Source of the DNA: Parietichytrium sp. I65-24A
Taxonomy: Eukaryota; Sar; Bigyra; Thraustochytrida; Thraustochytriidae
Assembly: GCA_012862575.1 (NCBI GenBank)
Contig: BLSF01000079.1
Coordinates: forward strand, 1-64,000
Length of the DNA: 64,000 bases
Direction of reading: 5' to 3'
The translations under genes were made by a program, and so were the position numbers. This document shows, one piece after another, positions 29,526-39,400 of this stretch (position 1 is its first letter; every line of letters starts with the position of its first letter). Below the pieces are notes generated by a model, which made no database searches, had not been told where the DNA came from, and was given only the letters and a program-made list of their open reading frames with translations.

Positions 29526-31256
29526 CTACGTGTGCACAGAGGTCAAGAAAGAGTCTACATCAGCGATCTTGGCTGATGATGATGACATGGACTGCGCCGA
29601 GGAAGGAGACTTACGCACACCTGCACCTGACTTCCGGACTGGGGTCGGGGTGATCCGCCGCTTCTTTTTCCTGTCCGAGCTTGGTGTCATATTCTTGATC
29701 AAGTCAGGGCTCAAGTCTCTATTGTCGCTTGCTTTGATATGAGCTCCAGGCGCGGACGCGAATGGAGTTTGGTTCTGCTGTTGCTTTGTTTGTTCCATGT
29801 TGCTTGTAGTGTTGTTGTCGGAAAGAAATGCATTAAAGGACTGGTTGAGTTGGCCATTCCGTTGACCGCCTGTGCCGGCGTTGCTCGCATTGCATGTCCC
29901 AAGAAAAGACGCATTGGCATCCAAGATTGAGCTCAGAGACAAGTCCGGGCAACTTGAATAAAGCAAAGACTTGTTCGTCTTGGCGTCAAACTCAAAGTTG
30001 AATGATTGCGACGCAGTGCCAATGTCAGCCAAGGAAATTTCATTGTCCTCGAGCTCTATCATACGGCTCCGGGACAGGTTGACGTCAAGGTCAATTGCGG
30101 CTACGGAGTGCGTAAAGCTCATATTGCTAAGACCTAGGGTGTCTAGCTCGTGCGATGCCAACAGCTTGCGCGGAGTGCCCGGCTTAGAACTAGACACGGG
30201 TAAGCCTTGCACATCAACACCTGAAGACATTGGTACGTCACCGTAGTCCTGCGACGGCGGTGAGGTGAGCTGCCTTTTCTTCAGCTGTTCCGACATGGTT
30301 CCCACTACCTCAGAGAGTGACGAGCGTTGCTGTGGGTGGAGTTGGTGCTGCTGAAGCTGATGCTGATGCGGTGGTGGTTGTGATTGCTGCAACGGCATCT
30401 GTGGCTGTTGCAGTCCAGTTGTTGGAGCACCTTGATGGACGTGCTGATGTGGGTGCGACGATTGGGCCGCTAGTGATTGCTTTGTTGATTTGGAACCTTT
30501 GCTCTGTGAAGTATGGCTGCCAATTTCTGCCTTCATCCCGGGACCATTACTGTATGGACCCCCGGTTCCGGACACCTTTTTGTTGCCCGGATACACCGAA
30601 GAGACATGATTGGAACGCTTGGATGAAGGAGCAGATCTGTAGCCAGCAGTGCTTCCGGAGGACGGTTTTGGTCTCTTGGTGGCCGAAGCAGGACCAACTC
30701 TTGGCGTCGATCGCTTTTGGGCGGAAGTGTTGTTGATGTACCGTCCGGTACTGATTGGACTCACGACATCCTGCTCGCTCTTCGCTTCGTACGCTTGCGA
30801 ACCGTTAGGCGCCGCGCCATTTGGCAATATCTTGTCGTCTTCAGCATCGAGGTCATCGTCTTCAAAGTCTTCCAGGTCGTCTGAGAGTGAGCTAATCGAC
30901 TTGGACTTTATGGCTTCCTTTTTGCAGAGATACTCGCGCGCTGCCATGTAGTCCTCCATTAGTCGACCAAAGTCGTTAAGAGCCTTCATAGCATTGGCCC
31001 GGAACCGTGGGCCGACCGCCTCGCTGCGCGCCATCGCCGCGGTGGCGTTCGACTTGTCGAGAAGCTTCAAGTACTCATTCAAAATGTCCTGCAAGTCTCT
31101 AACATCTTCCTGAGGATTCTTCAGGTTGAGCTTCTCCCTGCTCTCTCTGATGAGCGCGTCGTGACTAACTGAGAACCCATTCTTCTTCAGAAAGTGCATG
31201 ATCAGCACCACGATCTCTGTGGTCGTCGCCACGGCGCCAGGCCCGCCGCCACCCAT
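29526..31256 (-). CDS. LisH-domain protein with Gln-rich region
   Basis: The frame is open from a GTG at 31262, but the first ATG is at 31256, giving 576 residues. Residues about 12-45 (EIVVLIMHFLKKNGFSVSHD followed by ALIRES) match a LisH dimerisation motif, as in LIS1, FOP/FOR20 and plant LEUNIG-type co-repressors. Residues about 50-110 stay helical. The rest is mostly low complexity: Ser/Gly-rich, then a Gln/His/Pro-rich stretch around residues 270-310, an Asn/Ser-rich part, and a basic C-terminal motif (RKKKRRITPTP) that could be a nuclear signal. No WD40 repeats follow. LisH proteins dimerise and act either in transcription or at centrosomes and cilia. The Gln-rich region and basic motif lean towards nuclear, at low certainty. 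Confidence 0.75.
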   Translation of the reverse strand: MGGGGPGAVATTTEIVVLIMHFLKKNGFSVSHDALIRESREKLNLKNPQEDVRDLQDILNEYLKLLDKSNATAAMARSEAVGPRFRANAMKALNDFGRLMEDYMAAREYLCKKEAIKSKSISSLSDDLEDFEDDDLDAEDDKILPNGAAPNGSQAYEAKSEQDVVSPISTGRYINNTSAQKRSTPRVGPASATKRPKPSSGSTAGYRSAPSSKRSNHVSSVYPGNKKVSGTGGPYSNGPGMKAEIGSHTSQSKGSKSTKQSLAAQSSHPHQHVHQGAPTTGLQQPQMPLQQSQPPPHQHQLQQHQLHPQQRSSLSEVVGTMSEQLKKRQLTSPPSQDYGDVPMSSGVDVQGLPVSSSKPGTPRKLLASHELDTLGLSNMSFTHSVAAIDLDVNLSRSRMIELEDNEISLADIGTASQSFNFEFDAKTNKSLLYSSCPDLSLSSILDANASFLGTCNASNAGTGGQRNGQLNQSFNAFLSDNNTTSNMEQTKQQQNQTPFASAPGAHIKASDNRDLSPDLIKNMTPSSDRKKKRRITPTPVRKSGAGVRKSPSSAQSMSSSSAKIADVDSFLTSVHT

Positions 31257-33168
31257 TTGCACTTCGCTCTACCTTTTATCAACGCCGCACTCTTCTCCGT
31301 TATCTCCAACGTAGCCACCTCCAAAGCTCCACCACACGATGATACACGCCTGCGCCAACGAACGCCGCTGTCTCCTGTCTCCCGTCTCTCGAACGAATGA
31401 GCGATTGATTGAATGAATGAATGAATGAATGAATGAGTGAATGAAACAATGAATCTGTGAAGAAACCGATCGATCGATCTTCAACTCCTGTCTCTCCAGA
31501 GGGATGGATCCTCCTCCTCCTCGCGACCGGCGCCGATCCCGCTTCGTTCCACGCAACGCTCCGCGGACACTTTCGCACTCTCTTCTCCTTCCTCCTCCTC
31601 GCGCGGACCCCTTCCTCTCTCTCGCTCGCTCACTCTCTCTGTCTGTGTGTTTGTTTTGTTTCTCTGTTTCTTCGTTCACAACCTTTCCAATTAATTATTT
31701 GAAGTTTGGAGGGACTGGGCCAGGTGGCACTATATTAACCAGCCTAGTGCAATTCTGAAGAGAACACTACATGACCGCACTTGGTCTTGTGTCAGTCGCG
31801 CGAGGTCAGCAGATGAAATTTGAATTTGCGGTCGGATTAGGTTAGGGTGACGAGGGTGCGAGGGGCTAGCGGTGCAGTAGCGGGGATTAAAGAGTTTGAA
31901 TATGTTTTAGAGAAGGTCCACCCGGCCGTTTGTTTGTCAATTTCATTTCGAACTTTTATTTCGGTTCTATTTCCGTAGCGACTTACAAAAATTGCATTTC
32001 GTTTACTTGACTTGAGTGGCGATGGGTTGAAAGGATGTTGGTGTACTGGCACAGTGCTGACGGTGAAAGTACGTGTTTGAGTTTGATGGGTTTGGCAGTC
32101 AGTTGAAATGAAAGTCATCGATGAAGGCGACGAGTGGCGTCTGATCCGAACGCTCTGCTGTGCTCTGCTCTGTGTTGGTGTGGGTTTGGTTGGGCAGAAG
32201 CTGGAGAGCTGCGGGAGGACGTGGACGATACATTTTAGCCACATTGCCTTTGTCATTGCTGACAGCTTTAGCTTTCGGAGGGCACGATTCGGGCTTGAAA
32301 GTTTAGATATTTGAACTCAGAATCAAAAAGTCAGAACTCACAGTCAGAATGAGTTTCATAGCATGAAAACTGCGATTGGATCATGTATTCGATCGGCCGC
32401 GGCCGCGCACTTTGCACATATGCTCGAGTACTATGTAGATCTATGTGGGGCCTTTTGCATCATACACAGGAAATGCGCCAGCCAGCAAATTTTGCCTGTA
32501 CTTGACTTGTTCCAATCTCGGCTGCAGGTATTGCACAAGGTTGAATGAATTGCGAGGAGCTGTTTCTGTGGATTTGAAGCTAACAGTAGATCAACGATAA
32601 AGAAGGAGTTGCGCAGGTATTTACACATTTGAAAAGGTTAGAGCACCCGAGACTCTGTGCCCGCGCAGGCTGGAAGGGCGATGACTGGAAGAGCGCATGT
32701 TGCTGGGGCCCGAGAATCACTTGCGCAATAAGAGGAAGCGATCGACCGACAGGCTCGCAGGCGTCTTCCACTGTGCTCTTCCAAACATTTCCAAACCCAG
32801 CGTTCTATTCTTGCTTGGCACGCTTCTCGGCCGTACGACTCCGCGCTCTTTGTGAAAACAAAAAACGGAAAATCAAAATAAACAAGTCCAAAACTATCTG
32901 ATTCTGTTCTCCGAGATGATTGTGTCTACACTTAATGATAATGATAATGATATATCATTCCTCACAAGACCCAGGGTTGTCATGAATTGTACACCTCAAA
33001 TTTAGCGGAACGCATTTTCTTCGCGGAAAGCGCTTAATAGAGCTTATGTCCACTTACCAGTGTGCTATCAGTAGCGCCTAGTTTAGCCTTTTGTGTAGCA
33101 TTCCCGGGAACTGGGAGTACTGATGAGTACTGGGAGAGTGGTTTCTCAGGGGGAGCAGACATCGCAAA
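31257..33168. other. Divergent region between LisH and TSR4 genes
   Basis: It holds GAAT repeats (31403-31444) and pyrimidine-rich DNA (31500-31680) next to the LisH start, then mixed DNA with no recognisable ORF. A TAATGA repeat lies near 32934-32952. Confidence 0.6.
31403..31444. repeat. (GAAT)n microsatellite
   Basis: About eight GAAT/GATT units, 150-190 bp upstream of the LisH gene start. Confidence 0.85.
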
Positions 33169-34554
33169 ATGGAGGGCGACACAAGCGCAGAGGAGGCAGG
33201 TGGCTCCGCGGTGTACATAGGATGTCCACGCGAGCAGAGGGACGAGAGCGCCCCGCAGGAAGAGCCCGAGGCGGTGAGCAAAGTAGGCGGGCGGCCACTG
33301 TACGGTGGGTACGATATCTCTGGGGTGGGAGACGCGTTATCGTGCGGAGGGTGCCGCGAGAAGCTGAGATTTGTGGGCCAGGTGTACGCGCCCGTGAACG
33401 ACGAGGCGCACAGAACGTTGTACATCTTCGCGTGCAATTCGCAGCGGTGCCACTCTCTGACGTCCTGGAAAGTAGTGCGCTTGCAGAGAATTCCGGTTAA
33501 AGACTCAAGTGAAGGAGACGCAAATGATGGGGAAGATGAACATGCAGACAAGGATGTGCTCGGTGCCACGGAGAAAATAAGTCAATTGGCCGTGGCCAAA
33601 GGATCCGAGACCCCGCCAGATGCGCCGCAAAAAAAGAGCGAGGAAAAGTCAAAGAATGGAAAAGGCGGGGATCTTGCCAGCAGCTTGTTTGGGACCACAC
33701 AGGGTTTTGGAAATGCACCGACATCGGTGTTCGGTGGCGCCTCAATGTTTGGAAGCTCGTCGGCGTTTGGGGCTAGTTCGACGACCTTTAGTGGGAGCCC
33801 GGCGAGCAAGCCTACACCGGGGTTTGGAAGCATGTTCTCGCAACCGACGGTGCCATCTTCCTCGAACGCAGCAGCAACGGATCAAGGCCCGAATGTACAA
33901 GATCTCGAGAACCTGTTGGCTGCGCGGGACAACAGTGGTGTAGCAGTCGGTTCGTCTAAGAGCAAGAGCAAAAAGTCTGGGAAAAAGCGCAATGCCGCAT
34001 TGCAGGGTGTCTACCTGGACCTCTACGAGGAGCCCGAGATGGACGAGGAGGATAAAGCTCACATTCGAAAGCTTTTGCGCAAGTACAACCAAGAGCAGCG
34101 TGAGCTCGGAGAGGAAACGTTTGACGAAACGCATTTAGAAAGGAGTGTCGCCGCGGACGTAGGCGCTGTAGATACAGACAAAGATCCGGATGAGGAATGT
34201 GATCCTCAAACAGATTTTTTCCAGTCAAGACTAGAGCGAGAGCCTTCGCAATGTTTCCGCTACGAATACGGTGGAGAACCACTGTGGCCCACAACCTCGA
34301 CACTGCGCAACGCAGATTCGGCTCTTGCTCAAGTCCCACCTTGTCCTAATTGTCGCAGCGCGCGTGTGTTCGAAGTTCAATTAGTTCCTGGACTTTTGTG
34401 GCACTTGCAGAAATGCCTATTGAATCCCGATTCCGAAGAGCAAAGCTCTGCCGAGGCCATTCATATGGACTGGTCTTCAGTGTACATATTCTCGTGCCCC
34501 AATAGTTGCGCTTCAGTCACAGAGGAGGTCGCCATCGCACTTCCGCCTCTGTGA
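33169..34554 (+). CDS. TSR4/PDCD2-type ribosome-assembly protein with FG repeats
   Basis: This 461-residue protein belongs to the PDCD2/PDCD2L/TSR4 family, dedicated chaperones of small-subunit protein uS5 (Rps2) and 20S pre-rRNA factors. The N-terminal half has the Cys-rich core: YGGYDISGVGDALSCGGCRE near residues 46-65, then a TLYIFACNSQRCHSLTSWKV segment. The C-terminal PDCD2_C part (about 355-461) has QCFRYEYGGEPLWP, two CxxC-type motifs (CPNC) and MDWSSVYIFSCPNSC. No MYND finger is present, so it resembles TSR4/PDCD2L more than PDCD2. Between the halves, residues about 172-225 hold six FG dipeptides in a Ser/Thr/Gly-rich context, much like a nucleoporin. The start is the first ATG, with A at -3. 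Confidence 0.88.
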   Translation: MEGDTSAEEAGGSAVYIGCPREQRDESAPQEEPEAVSKVGGRPLYGGYDISGVGDALSCGGCREKLRFVGQVYAPVNDEAHRTLYIFACNSQRCHSLTSWKVVRLQRIPVKDSSEGDANDGEDEHADKDVLGATEKISQLAVAKGSETPPDAPQKKSEEKSKNGKGGDLASSLFGTTQGFGNAPTSVFGGASMFGSSSAFGASSTTFSGSPASKPTPGFGSMFSQPTVPSSSNAAATDQGPNVQDLENLLAARDNSGVAVGSSKSKSKKSGKKRNAALQGVYLDLYEEPEMDEEDKAHIRKLLRKYNQEQRELGEETFDETHLERSVAADVGAVDTDKDPDEECDPQTDFFQSRLEREPSQCFRYEYGGEPLWPTTSTLRNADSALAQVPPCPNCRSARVFEVQLVPGLLWHLQKCLLNPDSEEQSSAEAIHMDWSSVYIFSCPNSCASVTEEVAIALPPL

Positions 34555-35732
34555 TGCCATATACTGTTTTCTTGTTGTGAAAAAAAAAATCAGTTTTAAC
34601 ATGTTTTAACACTGTATTAAAAATTGGGTTCTGCAGTTCCAATTTCTTTGGTGTGCACATTACTCAAGCAAGTTCATACCAAAGTATGAGTGGCTGCAAC
34701 CAAAGAGGTTGGCCCGATGGCAGTATGTCCACTAACTTACTTTGTTGTTTTCAAGCAAACAATTTCCATCTGTCAACCATCCGTTTTAGAAAAATGCTAG
34801 TCCTGGAGGCATTGTTTGGAGGGAAAACGCTATTTGTGTATGTGCCCGCACCCCAAATCGCACGCATATATTCCAGCTTAAAGGGAAGACTCGACAACGA
34901 AACAGCTTGAAGCTAACTTCAAGCAGCATTTTCAATCTTCACTCACGAGTTGATCAAAGCTCAACGCAGATTCAGCCCATTTTTCAACAAGAGGGAGATC
35001 ACGGAGGTCTGGACTTTCTCCGTCCATCAACTTGCCGTGTCGCATGCGGCAAGCAGACTGCACCACACCACGACGGGCCGCTCCGTGAGGAACAAAGAAG
35101 AGCAGCGTAGTTTAAGCCACTAATGAACACATCTCTCAACGAGCATTTCGTGACATTGGTGATCCTGTTGCATGAGCCGCTTGCGGAGCGAACACCTATT
35201 GTTCTCTTTTGTTCGCTGAACGGACACTTCCTAGCCGTTGAGACTCTCGATCGCGGCGTCGATCGTCGTTCGGAGAGAGCGAACGCTTGGTGGGCGAACG
35301 CTAGTACAGAACATGAAGGGAGAAGAAACTCTGAAAAGCCTGCGTGAACTGTGTTGTTCATTCACCGGAATTCGGCATTCTTTTGCGCGATTGGAGATTA
35401 CGTTGGGGAGGTTTTCGCAATGCTGAAAAGCTGAAAGTCCGAGAGTCTAGCGTTTCAAGAGGTCAAGTGAAAGAATGAATGGATGACTCATCATCGCATC
35501 TCGCTCACTCCTCATCATTCTTCACTCATTCCCGTCAGTAATTGCCACCCGAGAGGACTGCCTGTGCCTGAGACTATCGCTCAACCTTTTTAGCTTACAG
35601 TTTGAACATCAACCAGCAATTATAACTGTACATTAGAACCGGTTTGCGGTTCATGTACTCGTACAGTCCTTGGCCTGAGCACTGACAGTGACAGAACACC
35701 TCGTTTATAAGCCATGGCAGTAAAGAATCGCT

Positions 35733-35783
35733 TGTCATTGTCATTGTCATTGTCACTGTCATTGTCATTGTCATTGTCATTGC
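35733..35783. repeat. (TCATTG)n hexanucleotide repeat
   Basis: About eight copies of gtcatt with one variant (gtcact), 680 bp upstream of the cyclase start. Confidence 0.9.
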
Positions 35784-35841
35784 CTTTGTCACAGTCAAAG
35801 GCCATTCCATTCCATCGAGACCAATTTGCGCTTATTCCCCA

Positions 35842-35990
35842 ACCAATCCATCCATCCATCCACCTATCCATCTCCCCATCTCTCCATCCATCACCTGCTC
35901 CTCACTACAGTATACGTGCCTTCCGACTGAGTGTCACTCACTCACTCACTCACTCGCTTACTCCGCTTACTCCGCTTACTCCGCTTGCTC
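35842..35990. repeat. Cluster of CCAT, CACT and TTACTCCGC repeats
   Basis: Tetranucleotide CCAT units (about 35842-35892) are followed by CACT units (about 35937-35955) and three or four copies of the 9-mer ttactccgc (about 35958-35990). Confidence 0.8.
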
Positions 35991-36149
35991 AAGCCGTTCG
36001 CTCTAACGTAATTCTTGAGCCATCGTTGACCAACTTGCTAGCAAGCCTCTCTCTCTTTCTCTCTCTTTCTCTCTCTGCTGGCTGGCAAGCAGGTAATCAG
36101 GTAAGCAGGAAAGCAGGTAAGCGCAACAACCTCGCGGACTTGTCGCTTG

Positions 36150-36178
36150 GTTGTTGTTGTTGTTGTTGTTGTTGTTGT
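36150..36178. repeat. (TTG)n trinucleotide repeat
   Basis: Nine to ten TTG units, 290 bp upstream of the cyclase start. Confidence 0.9.
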
Positions 36179-36463
36179 CTGTTGTTTGTTGTTGTTCGTC
36201 GTTAGTTTGTTGGTTGGTCACAGCGCGGCCACGAGGTGCTGGGAATGCCTTTGGCGCTCTGAAAAGACTTGGAGAGACCGACCTCGGACAGGAGGACAGG
36301 AGGACAGGAGCAGGAAACAAGGCGACGCAATAAGGCGACGAAGGCGGAGGTGGACAATAGGGGCATCGGCGCATTGGCTCGGCGAGGGGAGGTCCGTCGA
36401 GGCGGGCAGGCTTAGGAGCGTGAGGCGGGGCCGCGCTGGCTCGCGGGTAGAGCGGGAGGCAGG

Positions 36464-39400
36464 ATGGCCGCGCCGCAGAACCTTATTCGGTCCAAGTTTC
36501 GGCGGAAAAAGCAGGGGTCTTCAAAAGGCGGGCAGGAGACGACGGCGCTGTCCAAGCTTGTGAAGAATGACGCAAATGAGCTCCTCAAGAGGAAAGAGGA
36601 GCTGGAAAAGGAGAAGGACGTCCTGATGACCAATATCAACCAGGTGCAGGTCGCCAGGTTTCCTTTCTTGGCATACGAAGGCGACCCGGCCACTGTGAAA
36701 ATACTAGAGGAGGAGTTCAGGATAATTAATGCGATTCGGTTTCGCGCGGTGCTCAAAGCGGTGTGCTTTGTCGGCGTTCTGTGGTTTGTAGTATATTTAT
36801 GTGTCATTGGTATTTCCGAGTGTCCTTCGGCGGTCACCGTCTCCTTTTACGCGGCAATCATCCTGATCCTGCCCGTGATCTATTATTTACTCTCGTCTTC
36901 TCTTTACCTCAAATACACTCAGGCCTTGATGGCTTTTATATTCCTCAGCGGGGGCCTGGGGTTCGTTTTCCACAAGGTCATGATTCAGGATTTTAGTAAT
37001 ATGGTGCTCACGCTCTACGTCATCCTCGTCTTCACCGCAACACCACTCCTGTTGCTGAACGCATCTTTAGTATCTGGCTTGGTAATTATGGCCTTCTTCT
37101 CCATGGGAATGATGGAGATAACGTACGGGGAAGTGGCGGCGATGCTTTCCTCAATAGTGAACATTACACAATCCGAGAATGGCGAATGCGTTTCAAGCGA
37201 AGTGAACACTACCACGTCTTCAGAGGGCTCTTCTGCCGGGGCCTTGACGCAAACAGACATTCTCACATTAGGGGCAACAAATATTGCTGTCTTCTTCTTC
37301 TTGGTGTACGTGACCTACTACCGCGAACTCAACCTGCGCAAAGCGATCATCAGCCACCATTTGCTGCTCTCGAAAGCCTCAGAAGTAGAAATTGAGGTGG
37401 ACAAGACCCATAATCTGCTAAGGAGCATGCTGCCTGACGTTATCGCTGAACAGCTGCGGAAGCGAGAGGACGAAGACGCCCCTCTCCGAATTGCGGAGAA
37501 ATTTGGCTCCGTCACCGTCATGTTTGTGGAGGTGTGCCATTTTAACCGCATCTCCGCGGAGCAAACGCAAGACGAGGTGGTGGACATCCTGAACACAGTT
37601 TATTCCGTCTTTGACTCCGTATTGGAAGACTATGACGTCTACAAAGTCGAAACCGTCGGCCAGGTGTACTTGGTTGTGGGCGGTTGCCCAAATCGATCTC
37701 AGCGCCACGGCGAGGACATCGGGGAGTTGGCCCTCGAATTTCTGTCTATCGTCCCCGAGATCAACGAGATCTTGCGGTCCACAGTGCCTGCGCTAAAACA
37801 GGATGTTCAAATCCGTATTGGACTGAACACGGGGTCCATCGTTGCCGGCGTGGTAGGCCAGCGCTGCCCGCGCTACAAGTTGTTTGGTGATCCCGTCAAC
37901 ACTGCAAGCAGAATGCAGAGCACATGCCCAGAGGGCAAAATTCAGTGCAGCATGAGCACATTTAAAGCTCTTCGATCCAAGTTTCTCCTGGAACATCGTG
38001 GGTCAATCTCGGTGAAGGGAAAAGGAGAGATGGACACGTATTTTCTCGTGGGAAGACGCGATACGATCGACGAGGGCAGAAATGCGATTAAGAATAAGGG
38101 CGAGATGCAGCAGCACATTGCAACTCACATGAACCTTCTGTTTCGAAGCTTTTCCGCTTATCATTACGACACGTCCTCGATGAGCTCCAACAGTAGGAGC
38201 ACTGTTTCGTCGTTTGAAAATTCCCTCTCTGTGCCTCGGCAGACTTCGGGGAGGCGTGTGAGCAAGAGCAAAATCGTACCTATCACTGACCTGAACCTCC
38301 CGAAAGACCCGTCCGAGGAAAATGACACCAAAGACTCGCATTCGTTTGACTTTGACTCCACCTTGCACTCGGGAACAGAGATTGGGTACGAGTCACAGGA
38401 CGTGGATCTTCAGACAAAGAAGAACATCACTTATTCCCGCATGCTGCTCGGTATCTTTTCCATTGGAACGACAGAGTTCAGAGAGCATCTGAACGTAAAG
38501 GGTTTGACGAACGTCCTCAAATTCTCCAATCTTTTGCTCCTCTTGCTTCCTATTGCCCTCGTTGCTGTGCTCATCGTGAATGCTCTTATTGCGCCATCAG
38601 GGCAAGATGCAGAGAATTCCCCGAGCCCTGCGAGCAGCTCTGTCCTGCTTCCCCTCATCTCAGCAACCATTGTTACGTTCGCGCTATGCGGAATCTTCTC
38701 CTTCATGGCAAAATACAAGCAAGTGCATGGCTACCTCTACTTGGTGGTGGAATTTGCCTTCATCTGCGTGACAGGGTTTGTGGTTTGGTCCAACAAACAG
38801 GGAGATCATCCGAATGCGTCATTTCTCATGGCAGTCATCACATTCTTCTTCAACTTGCAGCTCATTCCAATGATGCACCGCTTCGTCCTTTCCGTAGGTG
38901 CTTCGTTAGGAAACACTGCAGTCCTCCTCCACGTTGTGCTCCATAGCGGCGAAGTCAAGTACCGCTACTCTTCGGTGGGGGATAACGAAATGAACGAGCA
39001 TGACGTTTTGCTCCACCTCGTGCTTCTTATTGTCGCCATCATGCTGCAATTGTGGTGCGTGGTTATTCAGGACCTCTTCTTGTACCAGGACTTTTGCCAT
39101 AACAAGCTCATTACGGATCAGAATCGAAAGCTGCATACTCAGAAAGCGCAGACCACTGCGCTTCTTTCCCAGCTCCTGCCCCCGTCTATTGTTCCAAAGC
39201 TCGTGGATGACAGTAATTCCATGGCGCGTATTGTGGACAGGTTTCAGAACGTAACGATTCTGTTCACAGATATGGTGAATTTCACCAGCTTCTCGCAGCA
39301 AATCACTCCTCTGCACCTGATGGACTTTCTCAATGTCATGTATACTAGATTCGACGCCATCACCGAAAAGTACAAGTTGTACAAAGTGGAGGTCATCGGG

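Larger units (their letters stand above)
34555..36463. other. Upstream region of the cyclase gene, rich in varied short repeats
   Basis: From 35.7 to 36.2 kb this region stacks several unrelated tandem repeats: TCATTG hexamers, CCAT tetramers, CACT tetramers, TTACTCCGC nonamers, CT and TTG runs. Before 35.6 kb I see only mixed DNA with short frames that resemble nothing. The cyclase 5' UTR and promoter should lie here. Confidence 0.6.

Noticed and set aside
34653-34910. 85-codon plus-strand frame after the TSR4 gene
   Set aside because: Starts at a non-ATG codon, shows no conserved pattern, and lies in the likely 3' UTR or intergenic DNA.
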